Below, piece after piece: positions 20,541 to 30,010 of a stretch of DNA of 64,000 nucleotides. The DNA is from Eukaryota sp. TZLM1-RC. Its lineage: Eukaryota > Metamonada: BaSk clade. Each line of letters opens with the position of its first letter. Positions within the stretch are counted from its first letter, which is position 1. Location: assembly GCA_040285825.1 (NCBI GenBank), contig JAUPSS010000006.1, positions 496,001 through 560,000 on the forward strand. Reading direction: 5' to 3'. Under the pieces are notes generated by a model, which worked only from the letters and a program-made list of their open reading frames with translations, made no database searches and was not told the DNA's origin. Position numbers and translations under genes: made by a program.

Positions 20541-20796
20541 GGATTTTCCTGTAGCCAACGGAGACGGTCTTTGAGCTTTCCAGAGTTTCTGTCAGGACGA
20601 AAAGCACGGAACCTGTTGCCAGTATCTAGGATTCTTTTCCAGTTGTTTCTTCGGACAGGGTTTGGATCTGTATTTTTCCACAGAATCCACAAATTTCGGC
20701 TTTCTTGAGGGGACCAGTGTACTCTTTTAGAGGCAATAGGGACACTGGTTTCGTCAGTCACTGGCTCAAGTCTGGAGGAAGACAAAGTGCTGGACA
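20539..20796 (-). repeat. 258-bp duplicate of the Myb gene interior
   Basis: Matches 19362-19619 base for base as far as I can read, in the same orientation. It contains the whole Myb-type domain and part of the linker. It is inserted inside the MPRPKPLW gene between two copies of a 110-bp segment (20429-20538, 20831-20940). Confidence 0.9.
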
Positions 20797-20830
20797 ATTA
20801 TGGCCCTAAGTATTATTTATTACTGATACA

Positions 20831-21140
20831 ACTGACTTTTTGAATGGTGAATGGTTGGTGGTTAACCCTCTGGAATCTCCGATAGAGGACCCACTCAATG
20901 GTCCATGCCACTTTTTCGATTCTTCTCCCTTCTATTACTCCACAACCAATTTACAGTCTTCTACAATGCAACATTACATGTCCACATATCCCCCGGTGGA
21001 ACCAGCACCAAATGAAAATCAAGGGGGATATTTCTTACCCAAATGTGCTGCTCAGGTGGTTTCCTGGAGATCAACTCTACCTAATATTGGAGTTGGTCTT
21101 CCCTCATCGGAAATACTACTTTTATTGTTTCAACTGACAA
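20831..21140 (+). pseudogene. Unknown gene, second copy of its 3' part
   Basis: Begins with the same TDFLNGEWLVVNPLESPIED as 20429-20538, then continues with STTNLQSSTMQHYMSTYPPVEP and GGYFLPKCAAQVV. A one-base shift then gives FPGDQLYLILELVFPHRKYYF with a stop. This looks like the true downstream half of the gene at 20241. Confidence 0.45.
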
Positions 21141-21228
21141 AGTACTGCAAATGTTTTTTTATTTTAATAAGACCTTCATCTTGGTTATTATTATCATCAT
21201 TTTCTAGTTCTGCTGCCTCCCTCAATGA

Positions 21229-21480
21229 TTATGACGACTGTTGGTTTAAGTCCAAACATTGAGGAAGTTCATGATTGGACATAGATTGAAGTAATGGTGT
21301 CCATATAGAATGTTGACAGCCTAGTAAATCATTACAACCAAAAACTGCGTAAAAATGCTTGGCTCTAGTAATAGCCACATTCATTCTCTGATAATCGTTA
21401 AGAAACTTTAATTTGGTTGAATTTGGTCTAGACATTTCTACAATTAGTAAGTGATGTTCTTGGCTGTTCGTTATGACGGG
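21229..21480 (-). pseudogene. Fragment of UPF1/SETX-like superfamily 1 helicase
   Basis: The peptide ends a helicase core: SQEHHLLIVEMS resembles the region before motif V/VI, and DYQRMNVAITRAKHFYAVFG is the classic motif VI (NVAITRAK). A short C-terminal segment with W-x2-LL follows. Only about 80 residues remain; the ATP-binding motifs are absent. Such helicases unwind RNA or DNA in nonsense-mediated decay and related pathways. This copy cannot be functional alone. Confidence 0.65.
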
Positions 21481-21594
21481 ACATACAGTAAATGTAATGA
21501 GATTTTTTACGAAGAGGAATTGTATTCTCTCTTCTTATACTAATAGGCGGAATACTAATAAACTATATAATTAAACTATAAATACTATTCAAGA

Positions 21595-22596
21595 CTAACA
21601 CTGCCTTTTCCTCTCTTTTGAGCGACGAGCCCTGGAAGCTCTAGTCACCGGAGGTGAACTAATAGAATTGGTACGCTTCTTGGGAGGAGCGGATTTAGTA
21701 CGGCGACGTGCTTTTGAAGTCTTGATAAAATCTTTATACGCGGCAGTATTCTGGACTGTTGACACGTGTTCAGTGGTGATCTCTTTTCCAGGCCATTGCA
21801 CTTGGCAAAAGTCACCTTCCTGACTGAGTACCCTTTCGATGATGTGTTCTTCAACATCACCTGCAGCGACCCATGAGTGGAACTCATCGTTGGTGGGCAG
21901 GCTTGAGTGCCAGGGTGCTAAATGTTTGACGCTAGCTTGTACAATCGTACCGGTGCAGAGATTCTTAATATTCGCAGACGAATTAGATACGATTTCGGTA
22001 ATTAGGAAAGGTCCTAAATAATCTCCATGTAGCTTAGCGGAGGAGCTGGAAGCTCGTAATACCAATTGACCAACTTCAAAAGGATTTGGAGTTGCAGATC
22101 TGGTTAGCTTGGAAGCTTTGGAAGCTTGATGGTGTGCTGCCTTTTCCTGTTTTTCTTTCAACCTTCGAAATTTAGATTGAATTTCTTGTATAAAAGATGA
22201 CTCAGACGTCGAGCTTTCAATGATTTCAAGAATTTTACCAGGGTCTGATCTAGGAGACACATCTGAGCCAAAGATCACTTGGTATGGAGTGTGGTTTGAA
22301 TTGACAATATTACCGCCGCTTACAGAAGCAGCAGTTTCATCAGCCACTTTCTTCTCTGGACTGAGGAAATCAAATTCTGGAAACCAAAATTTTAAAAAAT
22401 GATGGTTTTTACAAAAAGAATGTGTTTCCTCATATTCAACTGTTTTGACATATACTTTGGCACTAAAATAAATTTTTTGTGTTCTTGCTAAATGTGAACT
22501 CAATTGAAGAACTATTTCACAAGAACTGTTCTGATCCATTAGTTTTTTCACTTCTGCCATCAGTATTTGCTTCCTTTTGTGATATTTGCTGGTCAT
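21595..22596 (-). CDS. Integrase C-terminus with chromodomain, fused to an unknown N-terminus
   Basis: One 333-codon frame. Residues 1-75 (MTSKYHKRKQ to FLKFWFPEF) are AT-rich in codon use and unlike integrase. From about residue 85 it is retroviral-type integrase: NSNHTPYQVIFG, a Lys/Gln-rich helix, then the GPY/F-like module VGQLVLRASSSSAKLHGDYLG with PFLITEI. At about residues 248-285 VEEHIIERVLSQEG, CQVQWPGKEIT and NTAAYKDFI fit a chromodomain, which targets chromoviruses to chromatin. A basic tail (RRTKSAPPKKR) ends it. The catalytic DDE core is missing. The same tail occurs at 15190-15330. Confidence 0.7.
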   Translation of the reverse strand: MTSKYHKRKQILMAEVKKLMDQNSSCEIVLQLSSHLARTQKIYFSAKVYVKTVEYEETHSFCKNHHFLKFWFPEFDFLSPEKKVADETAASVSGGNIVNSNHTPYQVIFGSDVSPRSDPGKILEIIESSTSESSFIQEIQSKFRRLKEKQEKAAHHQASKASKLTRSATPNPFEVGQLVLRASSSSAKLHGDYLGPFLITEIVSNSSANIKNLCTGTIVQASVKHLAPWHSSLPTNDEFHSWVAAGDVEEHIIERVLSQEGDFCQVQWPGKEITTEHVSTVQNTAAYKDFIKTSKARRRTKSAPPKKRTNSISSPPVTRASRARRSKERKRQC

Positions 22597-22815
22597 TTTT
22601 TTTGGAATCGTAATTTCTGTCTTAGGAGTTCAGTTCTGATGTGGAAAAGTTCTGAGAGGATAGGCTGGTATCAGTACCAGAACGGAGGCGGAGCATGTGT
22701 ATTTATGTGGATACGAGGAGAGAAACCACTGATGCTTTGTCTGTGAAGGACGTGAAGTATGGGAAGAGGAGTTGAGGTAAAGCAAGGGTAAGTTAGTACA
22801 ACTCAATAATCAACA

Positions 22816-23855
22816 TTATTTTGCCACTCTATTATCAAGGCCAGTGCCTTGATACCTTAAAGCGTTGAGAGCTTCAGGTGTTACGCATTCAGCTAAGCCT
22901 CTAGGACTAATGCGCATGGCAGATCTGAAGAGATCCCATTCATGAATTGGTTCACTGTCGAACCGTTGATCAGATGCCAGTTCTGCTGATCTAGCTAGTT
23001 CAAGTTCTTCGCGAAGTCTAGCAACTTCGCTGGCCAAAGCAACTTGGGCAGGATCCTCAATGTTGCCACGAGCCTCGTCTACAATTCTATCCGTACGACT
23101 CCAGAGGATAAACTTGTTAACAAACTTGAGGAGTTTATCAACGTCTCTTAAATCAGTCGCGTCGAGAGTTGGACGTTTGGGGCGGTCTCTGCGTCTATTG
23201 TCCCTATCTCTTGATCCCACCATGGAAGATAGGAGAAGGTTACTATCGTAAGTACCTGAGAAAGTAGAACGTGAAGAACTAACCGTGGAAGGTGTTGGTT
23301 GAGCCGCATGTTGTGAACTTGTTGAACCAGTGGAAGGAGGTGTGGGTGGAACCACTGACTTGCTCGCAGCAGCTTTTCTTTTAGATAAATATTCCTTGAT
23401 GGGCCCAGGAGACAGACCCTCAAATCTGCGTCTTCTTCTGCGTTGTTGAGGTTTACGAGTGGGAGCAGGTTTACGAGTGGGAGCAGGAGGAGCAGGAGGA
23501 GCAGGATCAACATCGTAAATTTCTGAAGATTCAGGATGATTGAGAATTTCAAAATTATTGGAGGCATTGGCATTTACCTCATGAACATCTGGCAGGTCAC
23601 CTATAGGATTGTCAGCACCAAAAAAATATCAGGATTATGAATTTGAGCAGCAGAATTGGGAAAAATATTTGCACGGTTATTACCAAAAGCAAAACTACCA
23701 GCATCGGATAAGCCAGTGGCAGCGGCATTGGGATAAAAACAGGGAGCAGCACGGACATCGGACATTGGATTCTCTGAACTAGCCAAAAATTCATCAACAT
23801 CTGATCCAGACTCAGATGCTGATGTGTTACCATAGTCTGAAACAGCAATTGACAC
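22816..23855 (-). pseudogene. Gag-like protein of the chromodomain retrotransposon
   Basis: ATG at 23855 (MSIAVSDYGNTSASES). After NPDIF a run of seven T near 23625 costs one base of frame. The second frame continues from GADNPIGDLPDVHE through Pro-rich repeats (PAPPAPTRKPAPTRKP), a basic cluster, FSGTYDSNLLLSS, then a helical region (VALASEVARLREELELARS) and ends GTGLDNRVAK. About 340 residues in all. No CCHC knuckle is present. The Gag assignment rests on position and on the Gag/integrase junction at 15.2 kb. Confidence 0.55.
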
Positions 23856-24589
23856 AAGTTTTATGCAACCATATTTGAATTTCGCATAAGATTGTTGGTT
23901 TTTTAAATAATTTTTTTATTCATCATCATTTTTGGTTTTTTTGTATCTTCAATAACCATTAGTGCTCTTGTATCTTGCATGATATACACTCGAATATTGA
24001 ATTTCAAATTAGGAATTAACATTCAATTTGTTCATTCATCACTGTTGTCAATTGTCACACCTTTCACAATTAAAATTTCATTTACTGACCATCAAATGAA
24101 GATACCACTTGCTGAGCAAAAATGCTATGCTAACGCTTGAAAGCACTTCATTTGTTCCTATCTGAAACACAACTCATCCTAATAGCTGGATCTCACCCAT
24201 ATTTTTAAAAACATGAAGTGAAGTGCTTTTTGTTTGTATGTTGTGTGTTGTATAAAAATACATAAATCAATGTTGGCATTTATTTTTGTTTCAACAATTT
24301 GGACAAATACATTTAATTTTCATACGTAGAATTAAGTAAAATTGATGTCGTTAGGTAGAAATACCAAAGATGAAAAGAAAAAAAGAGAACTATATAATAA
24401 AGATACTTGTTCTTGAATTAGTGCCACGTCATCAGGTGAATTACTTATCTGTCTACCAGCCTAGATCAACACAATAATCAATAATTTCAGAAATATGAAC
24501 ACACTCAATAAAATGAAATAAAAAAATCAGATGTATTTGTTGTAATAAAATGAAACATGCTTTTATTGAATAATTTATTTCGTTCTTGC
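23856..24589. other. Intergenic, no gene recognised
   Basis: AT-rich. 24270-24340 resembles the inverted-repeat arm at 225-323. No open frame with support. Confidence 0.5.
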
Positions 24590-25130
24590 TTTCTTTATCG
24601 TAGTATATTTGCCTTTTTTCCTTTGTTGGCCACATTGTGAAGGTGTAGTAAAAAAAGAAGGTTTTTGTACCTCATCAAGAGATGTAAAAATTTCTAATAG
24701 GTCTTCCCGTTCTTCAGAATGTTCGAAATTCTTCTCAATTCTTCGCAGAAATTAGAATTTTGGTAAAAATCAGCCGCAAAACCATTAACCAACCTCTGCC
24801 TTCAAATATTACTGTCAGTTTTTGTTCAAGCTTCTTCACAGATACCTTAAACTCACAAAATTTCGTGGAGGAATCTCTTGAACTGAGTCGGGAAAACATT
24901 GACACCAAATTTTTGGTGCAATTTGATTAATAGCAACATCAAGGTCATACAAATATTTTGAAAATGATGGACTAAGCAAATGAATATCTTCAGGGAAACG
25001 ATTAAGAACTTCAAAAACAAAATTTTTGCCACCACCAACAAAAGCTGCTTGACAACGAATTGAAGATTTGGTAAAGCCAACACCACCAAATTGTGAAGAA
25101 GATTTTAGCTGACAGTATTGAAATATGAAA
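24590..25130 (-). pseudogene. Fragment of the RLE-type non-LTR retrotransposon
   Basis: The upper part (25130-24836) reads SSSQFGGVGFTKSSIRC, GGGKNFVFEV and DIHLLSPSFSKYL, aligning with FGGVGFSKAEYLC, GGMKNFLFE and NESHPLLISLENM of the element at 38952-40271. After about 24836 the frame breaks. A second short frame down to 24590 (LLEIFTSLDEVQKPSFF, then a Lys-rich end and TAA with AATAAA) may be the end of another gene. No catalytic motif is left. Confidence 0.55.
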
Positions 25131-26229
25131 AGGTTAATTAGTAATAAAAGCAAAGTACAACATTTATTAGTCAGCGCATGTGTTGTATATAACAGTTTGT
25201 AATCATGTTAATCAATGCTTTTAAATGTAAATTGTTTTTTCTTAGTCGTGTTTTATGACTGACCAATACTCATTGTGAAAGGTACTCTTGCAAATTGTTA
25301 TTTTTGTTATGAATATGATACATTTGGCAAAACTACTGGCCAAATGGCAAAATTTCATCCCCATTTATTACATATATCTCGTAGACCTTATGGTTCTAAG
25401 TCACAGTCTTCACTCAATATTGTACGTAGAAATTAGAATGGTGATAGTAGAATGCTGGCGATTTTCAGTAGTCAGAACACGTTATAGATCAAGGTGCCCT
25501 GTAGTGTTAAGTTGGATGATTATGAATTTATATTTTATCCAATATCACTCTATGATTTGTATTTCCATTTATTGTACTTAAATATTGTTGATTGGCTTCA
25601 TATATTGTTATTGTTAACTAGCATTAATAAGTCCTTCAAATGAATTGAATAATATATTGGATGCACTTTTTTCGGCATCGCTGAAACAAAAAATATATAA
25701 ATCATCTCAGCTCATCAGTTAGTATTAAATTCTGATTGGTAGTTTTGCAGATGTTCAAAATATCCTCCAACATAACGCAGACGTTTCGCTGAGAACGTAA
25801 TACTAGATCTTCACTATTTTTATGAAAAATTTAAGGGTTTCTTATTTGATCTCAACAGAATTGATTCATTTATATTTATTTATTTGAAACAAAGAGGCTA
25901 ATGCTGATAGTGGACTTAATAGCTATTGGTGATCTGCGAAGTGAAGATTGGACATAGTACTGTAAATGTAATAAGGTTTATTGAGAACTAGAATAGACTA
26001 CACAAATAAACAAATATAAACTGGATATATGTTAGTCTTTACACTATTCTAGAGTGTAGTTAGACTTATCTATTTATTCTTGTATATTAGCTTAATGGTT
26101 TATTGTTCTGTCATGGAGACTTCTTTAGTGATGGTATTGAAATTCACTATAGCTCATTTACGGTCGTAATAAATTACTCTCTCTGAACATATGTCTAACC
26201 CTAGCCCACAGGCATCAATAATTATTGGC
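25131..26229. other. Mostly non-coding; possible fragment at 25264-25434
   Basis: A plus frame at 25264-25434 reads CYFCYEYDTFGKTTGQMAKF and HISRRPYGSK, which looks coding but is unassigned. 25705-25785 carries the lead-in of repeat A (ATATCCTCCAACATAACG). The rest shows no gene. Confidence 0.4.
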
Positions 26230-26292
26230 CGTTACTGAATCTGGTTTTACTTTCCTTCACTATTAATTGTTGTATTACATAAAGAAAATAGA
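26230..26292 (+). repeat. 5' end of a repeat B element, truncated
   Basis: TTCACTATTAATTGTTGTA followed by AAAGAAAATAGAA matches the start of copy 6 at 49570-49625. After 26292 the sequence changes abruptly to a G+C-richer coding block. Confidence 0.6.
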
Positions 26293-26555
26293 ATGCTTCT
26301 CCTCCTCCTGCGTTGACGCCTCCTTCTGGAGATACCGTCACGCTTCCCAGTTCAACAGGTTCTTCCTCAGTTGAAACTCCTCAGTTGGGAACAGAACTAC
26401 CCTCTGCCGGAGAGGGAAGTATCACTTTCTCTCAACCTCAGGGTCGGGACACTACGCCGTCTTTGGATGTTCCTGTAGTTCCCATCAATCTCCATGTCCC
26501 CCCTGAGAAGCACCTTCATTCTTTTACTCCCCTCCCCCCTCTTCGAAAAGAATGA
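26293..26555 (+). CDS. Pro/Ser/Thr-rich ORF, likely retroelement Gag piece
   Basis: About 87 codons open from the repeat junction, rich in Pro, Ser, Thr and Gly (TPPSGDTVTLPSSTGSSS), ending PLPPLRKE. The composition matches the Gag linker sequences at 14.9 and 23.3 kb. There is no start codon before 26313. It probably shares origin with the chromodomain element but I cannot align it. Confidence 0.35.
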
Positions 26556-26818
26556 GGAACCTATGAAAGATTGGAAAATTCCTTCCAATTAATTAATCAC
26601 AGATCAATTAATGTTAATTTTCGCTATCACAATGTACAAAAGTTTCAAAATCTCCCCACTATTTTTGTCAAATCTCCAGGTGAAGGACATTTATTCTGAA
26701 TCCACTGGACAATTGCGAGAGTTTCGCTGTACCGAAACAAAAAATCGCAACGATTTAACAGTGCGATAAGCAGTGGCGTCAGAGCTTTCAAAATTTCATC
26801 ATTAACTATTTAAAAACA
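26556..26818. other. Possible coding remnant on plus strand
   Basis: A frame reads NHRSINVNFRYHNVQKFQN and FVKSPGEGHLF before a TGA near 26697. It has no start and no family. Confidence 0.25.
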
Positions 26819-27119
26819 ATGTCAGCAGAAGACTATGTATTTTATATTACAAGACCTGCCAAGAACCAAAGAATCCCAGATTTCTCAAAGCCTATGACTC
26901 CAAATAGTGCCAGAAGAATGTTGAAAACTGCTGCCAAACAGGGTAATTGTTGAACAATCTGGAATTCTACTGAATCCGAAAGCAAAAGTAATTGATTTTC
27001 CCCAGCCACTCACTCAATCCTCTGTGAACACTTATTCCGTTGAGAGCTTCAACAGGTATCTCATTGAAAAAGCTTCACTGATAAGGAATGATGAGCAGGA
27101 AACAATTTCATACGAGTAA
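26819..27119 (+). pseudogene. Unknown ~100-aa protein, one frameshift
   Basis: ATG at 26819 (MSAEDYVFYITRPAKNQRIP). After AAKQ, removal of one G from a GGG run at about 26940 joins it to VIVEQSGILLNPKAKVIDF and a second half ending NDEQETISYE with TAA at 27117. Both halves have good coding character. No family is recognised. The flanking segments are unrelated to it. Confidence 0.45.
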
Positions 27120-27398
27120 TCATTTTGTCTTTTAAATGACAATATTTTTTGGCGAATGTTTTGACCACCCTTTTGAAATGAGGAAATGGACGACATACTG
27201 ATCAATTTGGGAGCATTGATCTTGGTCAACAGTGTTGGTAGCTATGGTTAGTGTATGGAGTATACATACCAATCAGAGGTTGAGACATGTCTTCGATTGA
27301 TAAGAGGAATTTTCAATCGCAGGCAATTTAAAGAGTTTGAAAATTCATTCAAATTGGACTAGGACAAATTTTAACTTGATTTTCTTTTGCCTGCAGAA

Positions 27399-28072
27399 TG
27401 ACCATTCACGTAGAAACATGTCAAGACAAAGGTTATAGGTACTCACACCTGACCTTTGGCATTTTTTATGGCTGAATTGACATTCAGATAATCTCTGATT
27501 GTAATGCCAGTTCAGTCATGGTTGAAGGTGGTTTGTCCTTTTCCACACTAACTTTAGCTCCCAAGGAGGTCCACAATTACCATGCCTGTGTCAATGGGCC
27601 ACATTTATCCAATACAAAGATTATATTGGCCATATGGAACCCTAAAGTACAAAAGCCATTCCTGAAGGAATATCAAGATATTGTATCAAAGATCCCTGGT
27701 CAATCACCAATTGTATGTTTTTTTCGATTGACTAACACACAGTTACGCTTGTCCAACTTCTCAGTAAACATATTATCTAATACAGATAATACATATTATA
27801 TAGTTCTACTATATAATGAAATTCTCAATAAGATTTCTAAAACAAAATCTTTATTCTTTTTACAGGAGATTGTACAGACACAGAAGAGGAACGTTGTTTC
27901 CTTGTCTCTGTCTCTTATAAGATTAAGTTAGATTAAGATTTCTGATGGTCAGACTCAGGTCTTTAACAGAGGAACGGGTCGTTTTAGGAATATACGCGAA
28001 TACGTGTATTCTCATCCACTTCAGTTTTCACTCTCTCATGGTACTTCCCTCTCTAAAGGACATTGAAAAGGA
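27399..28072 (+). pseudogene. Unknown gene Y, copy 1
   Basis: ATG at 27399. The frame is coherent through an in-frame TGA (27474) and a TAG (27929): MVEGGLSFSTLTLAPKEV, NTKIILAIWNPKVQKPF, SPIVCFF, then ISDGQTQVFNRGTGRF. The paralogue at 36851-37421 shares ILVIWNP-type, IQK and PIVC blocks. A perfect intron-like stretch (27713-27742) lies inside, with a length that is a multiple of three, so the frame does not decide whether it is spliced. The function is unknown. Confidence 0.4.
27713..27742 (+). other. Candidate 30-nt intron with metamonad-type splice motif
   Basis: Starts GTATGT and ends ACTAACACACAG. That 12-base 3' motif combines branch site and acceptor and is established for Trichomonas vaginalis, with a similar form in Giardia. 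The paralogue at 36.99 kb has GTATGT at the same place but reads on as coding sequence without the 3' motif. Confidence 0.45.
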
Positions 28073-28193
28073 ATCACAGTTTTGTTGTTCAATTTGTTAC
28101 AGGACATTGTTGAATAATAACATAACACTTCTGTCATGTGGCCATATCTTTGATCTATTATGTATGGAAAGATATCAATCTTCAGATGGATGA
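28038..28193 (+). CDS. Degenerate RING-like zinc finger ORF
   Basis: ATG at 28038 (MVLPSLKDIEKES). The pattern CCSIC, 13 residues, CGHIFDLLC follows the first half of a C3HC4 RING, but the fifth ligand is Asp and no CPxC pair follows before the TGA. RING domains are ubiquitin E3 ligase modules. This one is truncated or lost its second half. It overlaps the end of gene Y in another frame. Confidence 0.35.
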   Translation: MVLPSLKDIEKESQFCCSICYRTLLNNNITLLSCGHIFDLLCMERYQSSDG

Positions 28194-28285
28194 TCTTTGC
28201 TTGGATGGATGAAGGCTTGGATTGATGTTTCAGATGTTTCTGAGACCAAGTAGAGTACTGCATTTACGAAAAGAAGTTTATCAAA

Positions 28286-28585
28286 GTGATATCGATAGAA
28301 GTATTCGGATTTTCGTATCTTCATTCATTACAACTCAAAGGATTTCACTACGTAGATATTTACACAAAGTTACCCATCAATATTCAGCCAAAACCTGTCA
28401 AAATTAACTGCGATTCAAACAATGTTGCTGTCATACACGAGCATTATGATTCTGTTCTGGCCAGAACCCTTCAGCAACGTTACAAGTGCCTTCAAGCTGC
28501 CGAAAAACTCTCTAGATATCATTTTAAAACAATATCAATTACTTTCAATGATTTTCATTTCAATCAATTACATCAACAGTATTAG
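28286..28585 (+). CDS. Hypothetical protein, 99 aa
   Basis: A plus frame with a hydrophobic start and a charged helical second half (LARTLQQRYKCLQAAEKLS), ending LHQQY. The stop lies about 20 bases before a repeat B element. No homologue in the window and no domain recognised. Confidence 0.3.
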   Translation: MISIEVFGFSYLHSLQLKGFHYVDIYTKLPINIQPKPVKINCDSNNVAVIHEHYDSVLARTLQQRYKCLQAAEKLSRYHFKTISITFNDFHFNQLHQQY

Positions 28586-28604
28586 AACCATCTGTAAAGT
28601 GCAT

Positions 28605-30010
28605 TATTTCAATATTAATTCTTGTAGTAAATGATGAAAATAATAATGAATTAATTTTGTTGAGGTAAAAAAAGAAACCCTCAAATCAATTCATAAATGA
28701 AATTGTTGTAAGTATTAAACCTACAAATATCCAAAAACATGTAGACTATACAGAGACACGTAATCAGATCTTTCTTGACCGTAATCAACTTCAAACAGTT
28801 AAAAAGTGAATGATTGATGATAACTCAGTCGTTTATGTATTTATGACTAGAGACTCAAAATAATGAGAATTACTCTCAATATTTGGTAGAGACACTATAT
28901 TAGACCCAAAATTACACATTAAATTGTAAGTATTTCTAACATTCATTATATAAGTTGACAGAAAGTGAAAACTGATTATCAATCAACGAAATCAATAAAA
29001 CTGTCATAGAAAATACCATTCATATTCAACATAGTTTCATTCAATTCAAGGTGACCGTCAGATAAATCACGGACAAGAACAATTTCGAATTCAATAGTAG
29101 AACCAAAGGCAAAAATATATTGGGATGGACAAGCAACAACTAGATAAGCAAAATCAACATTAGATTAAAGAAAGGTAAGATGAGGTTCATCACTAGCACA
29201 TTCACTTATAACTTTACCTTTAAAATAAACTCGACCTAAAATTTTGAATATTTGTGAAGACCAAGGTTGAGTCATCAACATTGATCAATGGCAAATATTA
29301 GATTCATGATGGAAATGTGGGTTGCTTAATGATTGAATTTAACAGTGAATTCCAAAATAAACTATGAAATAAATTAAAGCAAAACGACCACTATGCAAAA
29401 AAAACAAAATAAGTTTAGAAAAATCAGCAAAAAAAATGAGAGACGACATGAAATTTGACCTAATGACCTATAAACCCAATTAAATTAAGAAAAAAAATTC
29501 ATTAAAAATCATTGAATTTGACTAAATAGCATGGTTCCAGGTTCGAGTCCCGTGAAATCCCAAAAAATTGACCAACCTTCCATATGTTGATTCATTCGCA
29601 TGTAGTGATAAACTTTCATGAAACAACAGCTAGGGATGCAAAATACAAGATTCCATGTACACTAACTGAAAGGAAAGTGGAGAATGTGGAGTCGGAGAGG
29701 AGTTAGTGGAGTGAGAGAAAGGATAATATTTGAGATCACAAAGCATGGGGAGACTTGAGGTAATGACAATAGTTCAATAGGAAAATGAGATGGCAGAAGT
29801 TTTCACAGCATCATTCACAGAGGAGGATGGTGTAGAACAACCAACACCATTAGAAGAACAAGGTGATGTAAGGATAGCAGATAAAGTCCAAGAACTAAAC
29901 CAAGAATGAAGAGAGTTGGATTGGCAAGGTTTCAGAGGATGTCTTGAAAGGATATCTGTAATGTTTACAGTTATACTGTTTCAAACAGCATTTTCCGATC
30001 AATCGGATTG
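28605..30010 (+). mobile_element. Repeat family B, copy 4 (long form)
   Basis: Starts ATTAATTCTTGTAGTAAATGA like copy 5. It carries the B-box-like GGTTCGAGTCCCG near 29540 and ends at the imperfect palindrome TCCGATCAATCGGA (29994-30007). The 3' third aligns with 7080-7430 and 50560-50680. No conserved protein-coding frame. Confidence 0.7.

Noticed and set aside
28605-30010. Helitron
   Set aside because: The terminal palindrome is suggestive, but I see no conserved TC start, no CTRR end after the hairpin and no Rep/helicase.
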